A stretch of 64,000 nucleotides of DNA from Corynebacterium sp. p3-SID1056. Lineage in GTDB: Bacteria > Actinomycetota > Actinomycetes > Mycobacteriales > Mycobacteriaceae. The notes under the pieces were generated by a model. The model did no database searches. It was not told the origin of the DNA and saw only the letters and a list, made by a program, of their open reading frames with translations. Both the position numbers and the translations under genes were made by a program. The stretch is from contig NZ_JALXXL010000003.1 of the NCBI RefSeq assembly GCF_025152525.1, positions 124,001 to 188,000 of the forward strand, given 5' to 3'. Shown in pieces: positions 18,615 to 26,518 of the stretch (position 1 is the stretch's first letter; every line of letters starts with the position of its first letter).

Positions 18615-19205
18615 ATGCGTCTCGTCCTCGCCTCCCAGTCGCCCTCGCGCCGCATGCTGCTCGAACAGGGCGGCATCACCCCCGTCCTCCGCCCCGCCCA
18701 TATCGACGAGGACGCCATCATCGCCGAACTCGGCGAGGCGAAGCCGCGTGTGGTCGTCGAAAAGCTCGCCCAGGCGAAGGCCGCCACCGTCGCGGACGAC
18801 TTCCCTTCCGACGTGGTCGTCGGCTGCGACTCGATGCTGCTTCTCGACGGCAAACTGCTTGGCAAACCCCACACCCGCGAGCGCACCATCGAGCGCTGGA
18901 GGGCCCAGCGCGGCAAGGAGGCACACCTGCTCACCGGCCACGCCGTGGCCCACAAGGGCGAGTGGGTCGTGGACACCGTTGCAACCGCGATCCGCTTCGG
19001 CGACGTCTCGGACGCAGACATCGCCGCCTACGCCGACTCCGGCCAGCCGCTCGAGTGCGCAGGCGCGTTCACGCTCGAGGCGCTCGGCAGCTGGTTCATC
19101 GACTCCATCGACGGCGACCCCACCAGCGTCATCGGCCTGTCCATGCCGCTGCTGCGCCGCTGCCTCTACCGCTTCGGGCTCAACGCCTCCGACTTCTGGG
19201 ACTAG
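18615..19205 (+). CDS. maf: Maf-family nucleoside triphosphate pyrophosphatase
   Basis: 196 residues. The Maf N-terminal motif LVLASQSPSRRMLLEQ is intact, followed by VVVGCDSMLLLDGKLLGKP (metal-binding aspartate) and LTGHAV, with IDSIDGDPTSVIGLSMPLL near the C-terminus. These enzymes hydrolyse non-canonical or modified NTPs to NMP and pyrophosphate in the cytosol. It lies directly behind accE and is probably co-transcribed. Convergent with the ankyrin gene: the two stops overlap by 4 bp. Confidence 0.93.
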   Translation: MRLVLASQSPSRRMLLEQGGITPVLRPAHIDEDAIIAELGEAKPRVVVEKLAQAKAATVADDFPSDVVVGCDSMLLLDGKLLGKPHTRERTIERWRAQRGKEAHLLTGHAVAHKGEWVVDTVATAIRFGDVSDADIAAYADSGQPLECAGAFTLEALGSWFIDSIDGDPTSVIGLSMPLLRRCLYRFGLNASDFWD

Positions 19206-19729
19206 TACCCGCGAGCCTGGAGGAACTCGTCGAGCACATCCAGCTTGCCGGGACGCCCATCCACGTTCATGCGCAGCCACCCGCCGATGGTATTGACCGG
19301 GTTGTGCACATTCGACGGCGCACTCAAATCGAGCTCCTCTGCGCCGAAGAGCGCCTCGTAGAGCCCGCGGCGCTGCTCGTCATCATCCACTCGGATCTTG
19401 ATGGCCATCTGCACGGGCACATCCCCACGGCGCTCGCGGAAATTCACGTCCGCGCCGCCCTGAACAAGCCTTTTGACCAGCGTCCCGTCACCCGCGCCGA
19501 GATGGCGGTGCCGACCAAGCAGAATGGTCAGCGCGTTTTGCCCGTATTCCGTGCGGGCCGCATCCGCTCCGCGGTCCAACATGTCGTTGCAGATATTCGC
19601 GCGCGCCTCGGGGTCATCGTTGGTCAGTGCTGCGAACAGCATGTCGGTCACGTCGTTTTCTTCCGCGTCGAAGACCTCGCAGAACTCTTCGTACGTTCCA
19701 GTCTTCGCAACATAGAGTGGGCTAGCCAT
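19202..19729 (-). CDS. Ankyrin-repeat protein
   Basis: 175 residues from the ATG at 19729, supported by AGGAGT just upstream; the much longer upstream frame is antisense to the DUF3151 and lipoprotein genes and is rejected. Ankyrin-type units are seen in ARANICNDMLDRGADAARTEYGQNALTILL and in LVKRLVQGGADVNFRE. The N-terminus (MASPLYVAKTGTYEEFCEVF) is a capping-like helix pair. No signal peptide or membrane helix; a cytosolic protein-protein interaction role is likely, but the partner is unknown. Confidence 0.8.
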   Translation of the reverse strand: MASPLYVAKTGTYEEFCEVFDAEENDVTDMLFAALTNDDPEARANICNDMLDRGADAARTEYGQNALTILLGRHRHLGAGDGTLVKRLVQGGADVNFRERRGDVPVQMAIKIRVDDDEQRRGLYEALFGAEELDLSAPSNVHNPVNTIGGWLRMNVDGRPGKLDVLDEFLQARGY

Positions 19730-19807
19730 TTGCGACTCCTTCGCTTGAGGTTGCGAACCACTGTAAAGCACAATGTGAACGCCGGCACGTCGAAAAGCGC
19801 AAACTGC

Positions 19808-19813
19808 TAGCCT
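19808..19813 (+). promoter_or_regulatory. -10 box upstream of the DUF3151 gene
   Basis: TAGCCT with the extended element TGC upstream lies 6 nt before the ATG at 19820, again without a ribosome-binding site, implying a leaderless transcript. Confidence 0.4.
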
Positions 19814-19819
19814 GGCGCC

Positions 19820-20215
19820 ATGGAAATCAACGACATGCTCGCACCCCCGCCCCTGCACCTGCCCGACGATCCGGCGAAGGGCAAGGACCTCCTCGACCGC
19901 GAGACCGCGCTCGCGCACCCGGACTCGCCTGCCGTGTGGGCCGCCCGCGCCGAGGCAGAGCTCGACAGCGGCGACGTGCTTGTCGCCTACGCGTACGCGC
20001 GCACCGGCTACCACCGCTCGCTCGACCGCCTGCGAGCCAACGGCTGGAAGGGCTGGGGCCCTGTCCCGGCCTCGCACGAGGCGAACCTGCCGGTGCTCAA
20101 GGCCATCGCGATGCTCGCGCTTACCTCGAAGGCGATCGGCGACGACGCCGAGTACGACCGCTGCCGCCAAATGCTTTCCGACGCCGACCCGGCCAGCGTC
20201 GACGAACTCCTCTAA
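19820..20215 (+). CDS. DUF3151 family protein
   Basis: 131 residues with the pattern of the actinobacterial DUF3151 family: LAPPPLHLPDD near the start, then a TPR-like helical stretch ALAHPDSPAVWAARAEAEL and VLVAYAYARTGYHRSLDRLR, then GWKGWGPVPASHEANLPVLK. No signal peptide and no catalytic motif. Biochemical function is unknown; the helical, TPR-like make-up suggests protein binding. It is followed 6 bp later by the lipoprotein gene, so the two are likely co-transcribed. Confidence 0.82.
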   Translation: MEINDMLAPPPLHLPDDPAKGKDLLDRETALAHPDSPAVWAARAEAELDSGDVLVAYAYARTGYHRSLDRLRANGWKGWGPVPASHEANLPVLKAIAMLALTSKAIGDDAEYDRCRQMLSDADPASVDELL

Positions 20216-20221
20216 ACAGCC

Positions 20222-20866
20222 ATGCGACGCATCGTTCCGGCCGCCGCCCTCGCGGCACTTTTGCCGCTCGCCGCCTGCAGCACCGAGCCCGCCGCCCCAC
20301 CTTCCGTGACCGTTACGCAAACCACCGTGGTGGAAGCACCGCCGCCGGAGGACGACGCCGCGCCGCCGGCCCAGCCCGACACCACCGACGCGTGCGCGCA
20401 GCTGCCGAAGGACCCCCGCGAGGCCTATCCCTCCGGCTCCGCGCCCGGGCGCATGCCCGCCGACGACGGCAGCGACTACAACTACTGGATCGAGGACATC
20501 GACAACGCCTACGACCCGTGCGCGCCCCTGAGCTGGATCGTCTTCCGCGGCTCGCTTGGCGACGAGCACCACCGCGCTGGCACCGCAGCCTCAGTCGCCG
20601 ACGGGCTGGCGCTCTACATCAACGGCGAACCGGCCGGAGAGATGAAACTCTTCGGCCGGATCGACAACATCACACCGCTCGACGGCGGCGGCGCCGCGAT
20701 CGAATGGTCGGAGCGCGGCCAGTACACCGCAGACGGCTACGTCAACCACTACTCCGCGGAACTTCGCGCCACCGGCGGTGCGATTACCGCCGTTGCCGGT
20801 GACGCCGCGAAGTTCCACGAGAGCTGGGACTACCCCATCAGCTACCTGCTCGGCACGTACGACTAG
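20222..20866 (+). CDS. LppP/LprE-type secreted lipoprotein
   Basis: 214 residues. The N-terminus is a lipoprotein signal peptide (MRRIVPAAALAALLPLAACS) with the lipobox LAAC and acylated Cys at about residue 19. A Pro/Ala/Glu-rich linker (about 22-55) follows, then a folded domain with SWIVFRGSLGDEHHRAGTAASVADG and repeated beta strands, matching the LppP/LprE family of mycolata envelope proteins. Two cysteines outside the lipobox (DACAQL, DPCAPL) could form a disulfide. Function unknown; it would be anchored at the outer face of the plasma membrane. Start ATG 6 bp after the DUF3151 stop. Confidence 0.82.
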   Translation: MRRIVPAAALAALLPLAACSTEPAAPPSVTVTQTTVVEAPPPEDDAAPPAQPDTTDACAQLPKDPREAYPSGSAPGRMPADDGSDYNYWIEDIDNAYDPCAPLSWIVFRGSLGDEHHRAGTAASVADGLALYINGEPAGEMKLFGRIDNITPLDGGGAAIEWSERGQYTADGYVNHYSAELRATGGAITAVAGDAAKFHESWDYPISYLLGTYD

Positions 20867-20872
20867 CCGTGC

Positions 20873-21934
20873 CTAAGCGAACTTCTTCTCAATTCGGCTG
20901 ATGGCCTCCTTGGCCACCATCTCCTGGATGCCCATGTCCAGCTCCGAGGTGAAGCCGACACACGAGCAGTTGATCTCGCCGAGCACGTAGGTGTCCTCGC
21001 CGGTCTCGTCGTCGTCGGCAAGCATGAAGTCCGCGGTCCAGATCAGCGGGATGTTGTCGCCGCCGAGCTTCTCCGCGATGACCGGGCGGGCCTCGGCGAA
21101 CATGTCGATGAGTTCCTGCCACTCCTCCGGCTTGTTGTAGGTGTACTTCGCGCCGGAGAACAGGGTCGCGGAGAACGCGTCGCCGCCCTCGGCCGGCTTC
21201 TTGTGCACCACGAAGACGGGGTGCGGGCCGACGAGCAGGATGCGGATTTCGCCCTCGGTGATGCGCGGCATAAACCGCATATCGACGAGCATGCCGTTGT
21301 CGCCCACGATGTACTGGTCGCAGAAGTCCATGAATTCGCCCAGCTGGCGGACCTCGGTGTGGTTGTCCACGGCCTCGGTGCAGCGCAGCTTGGTGTCCAG
21401 CGGCAGCGCGGTGCCCGGCTCGACGTTGGCGGCGGCCTCCTCATCGTCGAGGCGCACGCGCCAGATGCCGGAGCCGGTGGAGCCGCGGTTCTGCTTCAGC
21501 ACGCGCTCGCCGTAGGACAGCGAGGTCGGGAAGGTCTTGTGGAAGGTCTCCACATCGTAGTAGGCGGCGGTATCAGCCGGCACCAGGTCGGTGTCGTTGA
21601 GCTTGACCAGGGCGTCCTTGGCGCCGTATGCCATCATCTCGCCCGGGGTGGACATGCCGACCAGGCCGGCGACCGACAGGCTGGTCAGCAGCTGGAAGTA
21701 GCCCTGCTCGCCGCCCGGGATGTTGCCGGGGTTGACGCGCGAGATGTAGCCGTCGAAGTTCTCGCTGACGTAGGTGTAGATGTCCTCGCTCCACTCGGGG
21801 CGGTAGTAGACCACCTCGGCATGCCAGCCGGCGTCCTTGATGGCGTTGACAATGGGCATGGTGTCTTTGCGGTGACCGTCAAAGTACTTGTCAGATCCGC
21901 CCTCGACCTCGAAAACTACGATTGCTTTGTGCAC
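20873..21934 (-). CDS. Cj0069-like ATP-grasp family protein
   Basis: 353 residues from a GTG at 21934 preceded by GAAAGGG. The protein resembles the Cj0069 family of uncharacterised ATP-grasp ligases: early EVEGGSDKYFDGHRKDTMPIVNA, a central LKQNRGSTGSGIWRV loop (glycine-rich nucleotide-binding) and an acidic metal-binding C-terminal part with WTADFML and LGEINCSCVG (Glu and Asn as metal ligands). ATP-grasp enzymes join a carboxylate and an amine or thiol at the expense of ATP; substrate here is unknown. Cytosolic, transcribed alone; a TAAAAT -10 lies 64 nt upstream (21998-22003). Confidence 0.75.
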   Translation of the reverse strand: MHKAIVVFEVEGGSDKYFDGHRKDTMPIVNAIKDAGWHAEVVYYRPEWSEDIYTYVSENFDGYISRVNPGNIPGGEQGYFQLLTSLSVAGLVGMSTPGEMMAYGAKDALVKLNDTDLVPADTAAYYDVETFHKTFPTSLSYGERVLKQNRGSTGSGIWRVRLDDEEAAANVEPGTALPLDTKLRCTEAVDNHTEVRQLGEFMDFCDQYIVGDNGMLVDMRFMPRITEGEIRILLVGPHPVFVVHKKPAEGGDAFSATLFSGAKYTYNKPEEWQELIDMFAEARPVIAEKLGGDNIPLIWTADFMLADDDETGEDTYVLGEINCSCVGFTSELDMGIQEMVAKEAISRIEKKFA

Positions 21935-21997
21935 GGGGTAGCCCTTTCTCTCATGGCCCGGTGTTGCTCCAGTGGCCAGTCAGCTCTTACCCATCAA

Positions 21998-22003
21998 ATT
22001 TTA
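21998..22003 (-). promoter_or_regulatory. Candidate -10 of the ATP-grasp gene
   Basis: TAAAAT on the minus strand, 63 nt upstream of the GTG at 21934, in a locally AT-rich patch of an otherwise GC-rich divergent intergenic region. A GAAAGGG ribosome-binding site follows nearer the start. Confidence 0.4.
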
Positions 22004-22138
22004 AGGGCAGCAATGAGGATTCTCTCCGCGAGACGGCCCCAAGTGGGCAAGTTCACACCCGCGGCACTCCCCCTGCGTACGCCGATGCCACACCAACCCC
22101 GCGCGAGTGTTTTGCCTCGCAGCCGGCGGAATTTCTGT

Positions 22139-22144
22139 AGGGTT
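22139..22144 (+). promoter_or_regulatory. Candidate -10 of sseA
   Basis: TAGGGT, 57 nt upstream of the sseA ATG. A short 5' leader with a hairpin follows before the AGGGGAG ribosome-binding site. Confidence 0.35.
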
Positions 22145-22155
22145 GGGCGGGGAAA

Positions 22156-22175
22156 ACCGACGTGTGAGCGTCGGT
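22156..22175 (+). promoter_or_regulatory. Hairpin in the sseA 5' leader
   Basis: ACCGACG (22156-22162) pairs perfectly with CGTCGGT (22169-22175) around a 6-nt loop, 26 nt before the start codon and between the candidate -10 and the ribosome-binding site. It may stabilise the leader or control translation; no known riboswitch was recognised. Confidence 0.35.
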
Positions 22176-22201
22176 AAGCACGCACATGAAGGGGAGCAAC
22201 C

Positions 22202-23083
22202 ATGGCTATTGAGCTCGACGATCACCCGAAGTTCAAAGACTTCGCGCACCCGGAGAAGTTCGTCTCCGCGGCGTGGCTATCCGCGCGCCTGGGCAAGCCG
22301 GGGCTGCGCGTGGTGGAGAGCGACGAGGATGCCTACCTCTACGACATCGGGCACATCCCGGGCGCGGTGCGCATCGACTGGCACCGCGACCTCAATGACC
22401 CGGTCACCCGCGACTTCATCGACGGCGAGGCCTTTGCCAAGCTGATGAGCGAGCGCGGCATCTCCCGCGACGACACGGTCGTCGTCTACGGCGACAGGTC
22501 CAACTGGTGGGCCGCCTACACCGCCTGGGTCTTCGAGCTGTTCGGCCACCCCGACGTGCGCCTGCTCGACGGCGGCCGCGACGCGTGGATGGGCGAGGAG
22601 CGCGACACCTCGTTTGCCGTGCCCGAGTACCCCGCCACCGAGTACCCCGCGGTTGAGCGCCAGGACAAGCCGTACCGCACCTTCGCCACCGACCTGTTGC
22701 AGCACACCCCCACCCAGCTCATCGACGCCCGCCCGGCCGACCAGTACGACGGCACCGCCGAAGAGCCCACGGACCGCGCCCCCGGCAAGTCGCCGTCCAC
22801 GCTCCGCCAGGGCCACATCCCGGGCGCGGTAAACGTCACGTGGGGCCGCTCCCTGTTCCCCAACGCGCTGTTTAAAGACCTGTCGGATATCAAGGCGATC
22901 TACGAGGACTTCGACCCGGACGCCGAAACTGTCGTGTACTGCCAGCTCGGCGAGAGCTCCGCGCACACCTGGTACGTGCTCAACCACATCCTGGGCTTTA
23001 GCAACATTTCGCTCTACGACGGCTCGTGGGCCGAGTGGGGCAACATGGTGCGCGTGCCCGTTGAGCAGGGCCCGGGCGCCTAG
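22202..23083 (+). CDS. sseA: Two-domain sulfurtransferase (rhodanese, ThtR/SseA type)
   Basis: 293 residues with two rhodanese domains. The inactive N-terminal domain includes GHIPGAVRIDWHRDL and GDRSNWWAAY; the C-terminal one includes LIDARPADQYDG, GHIPGAVNVTWGRSLF and the active-site loop YCQLGESSAH with the persulfide-carrying Cys at about 248. It transfers sulfane sulfur from thiosulfate or mercaptopyruvate to acceptors such as cyanide or thiols. Start at 22202 supported by AGGGGAG. It is encoded between the lipid/carboxylase genes and accBC as in other corynebacteria and ends in its own terminator. Confidence 0.93.
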   Translation: MAIELDDHPKFKDFAHPEKFVSAAWLSARLGKPGLRVVESDEDAYLYDIGHIPGAVRIDWHRDLNDPVTRDFIDGEAFAKLMSERGISRDDTVVVYGDRSNWWAAYTAWVFELFGHPDVRLLDGGRDAWMGEERDTSFAVPEYPATEYPAVERQDKPYRTFATDLLQHTPTQLIDARPADQYDGTAEEPTDRAPGKSPSTLRQGHIPGAVNVTWGRSLFPNALFKDLSDIKAIYEDFDPDAETVVYCQLGESSAHTWYVLNHILGFSNISLYDGSWAEWGNMVRVPVEQGPGA

Positions 23084-23094
23084 CCCGCTTTTCG

Positions 23095-23130
23095 ACGTCG
23101 CGTTGGCCGCCCGCCTCCGCGACGTTTTTT
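23095..23130 (+). terminator. Rho-independent terminator of sseA
   Basis: ACGTCGCG (23095-23102) pairs with CGCGACGT (23118-23125) and is followed by six T residues (23125-23130). A classical intrinsic terminator that separates sseA from accBC. Confidence 0.8.
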
Positions 23131-23199
23131 CATGCGCCCAAAGTGTGAGAACTCGCTGGGATCTACCGGCGAGTTGTAACATTGGGCATCGAGAACCGA

Positions 23200-23205
23200 T
23201 ATAGT
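23200..23205 (+). promoter_or_regulatory. Candidate -10 of accBC
   Basis: TATAGT in the 163-bp gap between sseA and accBC, about 41 nt before the GTG start. No good -35 at 17 nt; TTGTAA at 23174 is too far. FasR and other lipid regulators act on accBC in relatives, but no site was confirmed here. Confidence 0.4.
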
Positions 23206-23246
23206 TTGGCATCACTAATCGCTTGCAAGAAAGACGGGATGTTTTC

Positions 23247-25043
23247 GTGCCTACTTCAAACGACGCTTCTACCGCTGTCGCCGAGAACTTGAGCCACTCG
23301 CTGACGAAGGTGCTGGTGGCCAACCGCGGCGAGATTGCCGTCCGCGTGATCCGCGCGGCGAAAGACGCGGGCATCGCCTCCGTTGCCGTCTACGCGGAGC
23401 CGGACAAGGATGCCCCCTTCGTCGCGCTCGCCGACGAGGCTTTCGCCCTCGGCGGTGCCACGGCGGCGGAGTCCTACCTGGACATGGACAAGCTTCTCGA
23501 CGCCGCGGCGAAGTCCGGCGCGGACGCCATCCACCCCGGCTACGGCTTCCTGTCCGAAAACGCCGACTTCGCCCAGCGCGTCATCGACGCCGGCCTGACC
23601 TGGATCGGCCCCTCGCCTGCCGCGATCGCCGCGCTCGGCGACAAGGTCACCGCCCGTCACATCGCCGAGGCGGCCGACGCCCCGATGGCGCCGGGCACGA
23701 AGGACCCCGTGGCCAGCGCCGAGGAGGTCCTTGCGTTCGCTGACGAGCACGGCCTGCCGGTGGCCATCAAGGCAGCCTTCGGCGGCGGCGGGCGCGGCAT
23801 GAAGGTCGCCTACACCCGCGAGGAGATCCCGGAGCTGTTCGAATCCGCCACCCGCGAGGCCACCGCCGCCTTCGGCCGCGGCGAGTGCTTCGTTGAGCGC
23901 TATCTGGATAAGGCCCGCCACGTGGAGGCCCAGGTGCTCGCCGACCAGCACGGCAACGTCGTGGTGATGGGCACGCGCGACTGCTCGCTGCAGCGCCGCT
24001 TCCAGAAGCTGGTCGAGGAGGCCCCTGCCCCATTTTTGACCGACGAGCAGCGCGAGCGCATCCACACCTCGGCGAAGGCGATCTGCCGCGAGGCCGGCTA
24101 CTTTGGTGCCGGCACCGTGGAGTACCTCGTCGGCTCGGACGGGCTCATCTCGTTTTTGGAGGTCAACACGCGCCTGCAGGTGGAGCACCCCGTCACTGAG
24201 GCCACCACCGGCGTCGACCTGGTGCGCGAGCAGTTCCGCATCGCCCGCGGCGAGAAGCTGCGTTTTGACGCCGACCCCGCCCCGCGCGGCCACGCGATCG
24301 AGTTCCGCATCAACGGCGAGGACGCCGCGGCGAACTTCATGCCGGCACCGGGCACCGTCGCCGAGTACGCCGAGCCGGCCGGCCCGGGCGTGCGCGTCGA
24401 CTCCGGCGTGCGCGCCGGCTCGGTGGTCGGCGGCCAGTTCGACTCCATGCTGGCCAAACTGATCGTCTACGGCGAGACCCGCGAGGAGGCCCTGCAGCGC
24501 GCACGCCGCGCGCTCGACGAGTACGTGGTCAAGGGCCTGCCCACCGTGCTCCCCTTCCACCGCGCGATCGTGGACGACCCGGCCTTTGTCGGCGACGGCG
24601 AGTCCTTCGGCGTCTACACCCGCTGGATCGAGGAGGAGTGGGTCAACGATCTGCCCGCCGCCGACGCAGATACCGAGACCGACACCGAAACGGATGACGC
24701 CCGCACCTTCGCTGTGGAGATCAACGGCCGCCGCATCGAGGTCGCGCTGCCTTCTTCCCTGCTGCTCGGCGGGGCGCAGCGCAAGCGCCCGAAGAAGCGC
24801 CGCTCCAGCGGCACGAAGGCGGCCGTCTCCGGCGATGCCGTGGCCGCGCCGATGCAGGGCACCGTGATCAAGTGCAACGTGAGCGAGGGCGACACCGTCG
24901 AAGAGGGCGACGTCCTGGTGGTCCTGGAGGCCATGAAGATGGAGAACCCGGTCAAGGCGCACAAGGCCGGCACGGTCACCGGCTTGGCCGCCGAGGAGGG
25001 CGCCCAGGTGAACAAGGCTGCCGTCCTGATGGAGCTGAAGTAG
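23247..25043 (+). CDS. accBC: Acyl-CoA carboxylase alpha subunit (biotin carboxylase plus biotin carrier domain)
   Basis: 598 residues from the GTG at 23247 (a TTG at 23223 is a longer option). Biotin carboxylase domain: [20 protein letters not shown] at about residue 20, ATP-grasp glycine loop [10 protein letters not shown] (about 180), [17 protein letters not shown], and [14 protein letters not shown] with the metal and bicarbonate ligands. After an acidic linker (TETDTETDD) and a KR-rich stretch the C-terminal carrier domain holds the biotinylation motif EAMKMEN (about 568). It carboxylates biotin using ATP and bicarbonate and feeds AccD partners to make malonyl-CoA, propionyl-CoA-derived methylmalonyl-CoA and mycolate precursors. 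Very close to C. glutamicum AccBC as remembered. BioB/BsaP in this window supply its cofactor. Confidence 0.96.
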   Translation: MPTSNDASTAVAENLSHSLTKVLVANRGEIAVRVIRAAKDAGIASVAVYAEPDKDAPFVALADEAFALGGATAAESYLDMDKLLDAAAKSGADAIHPGYGFLSENADFAQRVIDAGLTWIGPSPAAIAALGDKVTARHIAEAADAPMAPGTKDPVASAEEVLAFADEHGLPVAIKAAFGGGGRGMKVAYTREEIPELFESATREATAAFGRGECFVERYLDKARHVEAQVLADQHGNVVVMGTRDCSLQRRFQKLVEEAPAPFLTDEQRERIHTSAKAICREAGYFGAGTVEYLVGSDGLISFLEVNTRLQVEHPVTEATTGVDLVREQFRIARGEKLRFDADPAPRGHAIEFRINGEDAAANFMPAPGTVAEYAEPAGPGVRVDSGVRAGSVVGGQFDSMLAKLIVYGETREEALQRARRALDEYVVKGLPTVLPFHRAIVDDPAFVGDGESFGVYTRWIEEEWVNDLPAADADTETDTETDDARTFAVEINGRRIEVALPSSLLLGGAQRKRPKKRRSSGTKAAVSGDAVAAPMQGTVIKCNVSEGDTVEEGDVLVVLEAMKMENPVKAHKAGTVTGLAAEEGAQVNKAAVLMELK

Positions 25044-25046
25044 GAG

Positions 25047-25949
25047 CTAGCGCGGCAGCAGGCCGTCGATGCGCCACTGCGCCACGGTCTGCAGAATTTG
25101 CCCCAGCACCGGCGCCGAGGCCGCCAGCACCCCGACGACGATGATCGCGATAACCGGCAGCGTACCTTCGTCCAGGTCACTGCTGGCCTCGATGCGCCGC
25201 GCGGAGCCCGCCGCCGAGCCGCTCAGCGCGTCGTCAGGCAGTTCCGCCCGGTGGTCGTTGACCTGTGGGGCGCGGAAGTAGTCGGCGATGAGCCTGATCT
25301 CTTCGTTGGCGGTCACAGCGTCGCCGTTGTTGGGCACGGACGCGCGCGCAAGCCGGTGTTCCCCGCCGCTTTTCGTCGAAATGATGCTCACACCCGAGTA
25401 GACGCCAAGGAAACCGCGCCGCGGCGACCACACCGGCCCGCCGGAGTCGCCGTGCTGCCCGCTCGCCCCGTCGAAGTAGAAGTTGTTGTCGATACTCCCG
25501 GCAAACCTCCCGCACTTCACTTCGCGCGAGGCCACCCCGAAGGTGCAGACTTGCTCGCCAGTCGCCATCTCGCTTAACGACGCCACCGTGTCCCCACTCC
25601 GGCCATTCGCCCCCACCCGCACGCCCGGGTCCCAGCGAATCGCCGCCCAGTCGTTGCCGGTCTCGTTACCGTCGCTCTCCCACCGCGAAGACGGGTAGAA
25701 GGTGCCGATCTCGCCGGAGGTCGACCCGTCGGCGCGCTTGAGGCGCACCCGCTCACCGGTGAGCCCGCAGTGGGCGGCGGTGTAGCTGATGCCTTCGCCG
25801 CGGTCGTTGAACGCGATGGCGCATGTCGACGCGTCCGCGACGACGATCTGCGAGCCCTGCTGGACCACTTCCTCCGCGTGTGCGACGGGAACGGCGTACA
25901 TGGCGAGGATGCTGGCACAGGCTGCGGCGCGGCGAGTGACGGTATGCAT
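25047..25949 (-). CDS. Secreted trypsin-like (S1) serine protease with C-terminal membrane anchor
   Basis: 300 residues from the ATG at 25949. Signal peptide MHTVTRRAAACASILAMYAV with probable cleavage after AHA. The catalytic triad is visible: His in SYTAAHCGL (about 58), Asp in GNDWAAIRW (about 103) and Ser in GQHGDSGGPVW (about 167). Cysteine pairs (TCAIAF/AAHC and QVCTF/VKCG) fit S1 disulfides. A hydrophobic helix near the C-terminus (LPVIAIIVVGVLAASAPVLG, about 266-285) could tether the enzyme to the membrane. A closely similar protease is encoded at 27616-28434. Substrate unknown. It converges on accBC with 3 bp between the stops and starts as a probable leaderless mRNA. Confidence 0.88.
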   Translation of the reverse strand: MHTVTRRAAACASILAMYAVPVAHAEEVVQQGSQIVVADASTCAIAFNDRGEGISYTAAHCGLTGERVRLKRADGSTSGEIGTFYPSSRWESDGNETGNDWAAIRWDPGVRVGANGRSGDTVASLSEMATGEQVCTFGVASREVKCGRFAGSIDNNFYFDGASGQHGDSGGPVWSPRRGFLGVYSGVSIISTKSGGEHRLARASVPNNGDAVTANEEIRLIADYFRAPQVNDHRAELPDDALSGSAAGSARRIEASSDLDEGTLPVIAIIVVGVLAASAPVLGQILQTVAQWRIDGLLPR

Positions 25950-25956
25950 GGGCCAA

Positions 25957-25962
25957 ATAGTA
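25957..25962 (-). promoter_or_regulatory. Extended -10 of the protease gene (leaderless)
   Basis: The minus strand reads TGTACTAT then TTGGCCC then ATG: a TG-extended TACTAT box 7 nt before the start codon, in a 42-bp divergent intergenic region shared with the GNAT gene. Confidence 0.5.
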
Positions 25963-25978
25963 CAACCGGTGCCCTTGG

Positions 25979-25984
25979 TAATGT
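25979..25984 (+). promoter_or_regulatory. -10 of the GNAT gene (leaderless)
   Basis: TAATGT followed by TGGGCAC and the ATG at 25992, 7-nt spacing. The two opposing -10 boxes are only 16 nt apart, so RNA polymerase binding at one must obstruct the other. Confidence 0.5.
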
Positions 25985-25991
25985 TGGGCAC

Positions 25992-26480
25992 ATGGAATTT
26001 CACTTCCGCAGAGCAAAAGAAGCCGACCGCACCTACCTGCAGCGCCTGAACTTCCTCACTGAAGTCTTTGGCGACGAGACTGCGCCGATGGGACCAGACG
26101 AGCGCGAAGGCATCGTCGCGGGCGTGCACGAGTACATCTACGGCTGGGACCCTGACGCGGATGGTGGCATCATCGCCAGCGATGCATTCCACACCCCGGC
26201 CGGCGGTATCTGGTTCCGCTACTGGTCGTCGCCTGAACAGGGCCACGCGAACCTGGGCCCGGACATCCCGGAGCTCGCGATCGCCGTGGAGGGCCGCTAC
26301 GCCGGCCACAGGCTCGGCGCGCTTTTGCTCGAGCAGGCCGTGCTTCTGGGGCAGGAGCAGGGCGCCGAGCGCCTCGCCTTGTGGGTCGACCCGGACAACC
26401 CGCGCGCCCGCCACCGCTACGAGCAATTCGGCTTTGACGACGTCAAAGGCAACGCCAACGTCATGGCGCTCGACCTTTAG
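25992..26480 (+). CDS. GNAT family N-acetyltransferase
   Basis: 162 residues from the ATG at 25992. The acetyl-CoA-binding motif A is LAIAVEGRYAGHRLGALLLEQAV (about 96-118), with the R-x-x-G-x-R/G-type loop RYAGHRLG; motif B is seen in LALWVDPDNPRARHRYEQFGF. This GNAT fold transfers an acetyl group from acetyl-CoA to an amine of a small molecule or protein; substrate not recognisable. Divergent from the protease gene and 38 bp ahead of the HNH protein. A frame extending upstream to 25770 is antisense to the protease and is rejected. Confidence 0.83.
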   Translation: MEFHFRRAKEADRTYLQRLNFLTEVFGDETAPMGPDEREGIVAGVHEYIYGWDPDADGGIIASDAFHTPAGGIWFRYWSSPEQGHANLGPDIPELAIAVEGRYAGHRLGALLLEQAVLLGQEQGAERLALWVDPDNPRARHRYEQFGFDDVKGNANVMALDL

Positions 26481-26504
26481 GTTGCGGGGGTTTGTGGCCT
26501 GCGC

Positions 26505-26510
26505 TAGGTT
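26505..26510 (+). promoter_or_regulatory. -10 of the HNH gene (leaderless)
   Basis: TAGGTT lies 8 nt before the ATG at 26519 with no ribosome-binding site. Confidence 0.4.
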
Positions 26511-26518
26511 GTGGGCCT

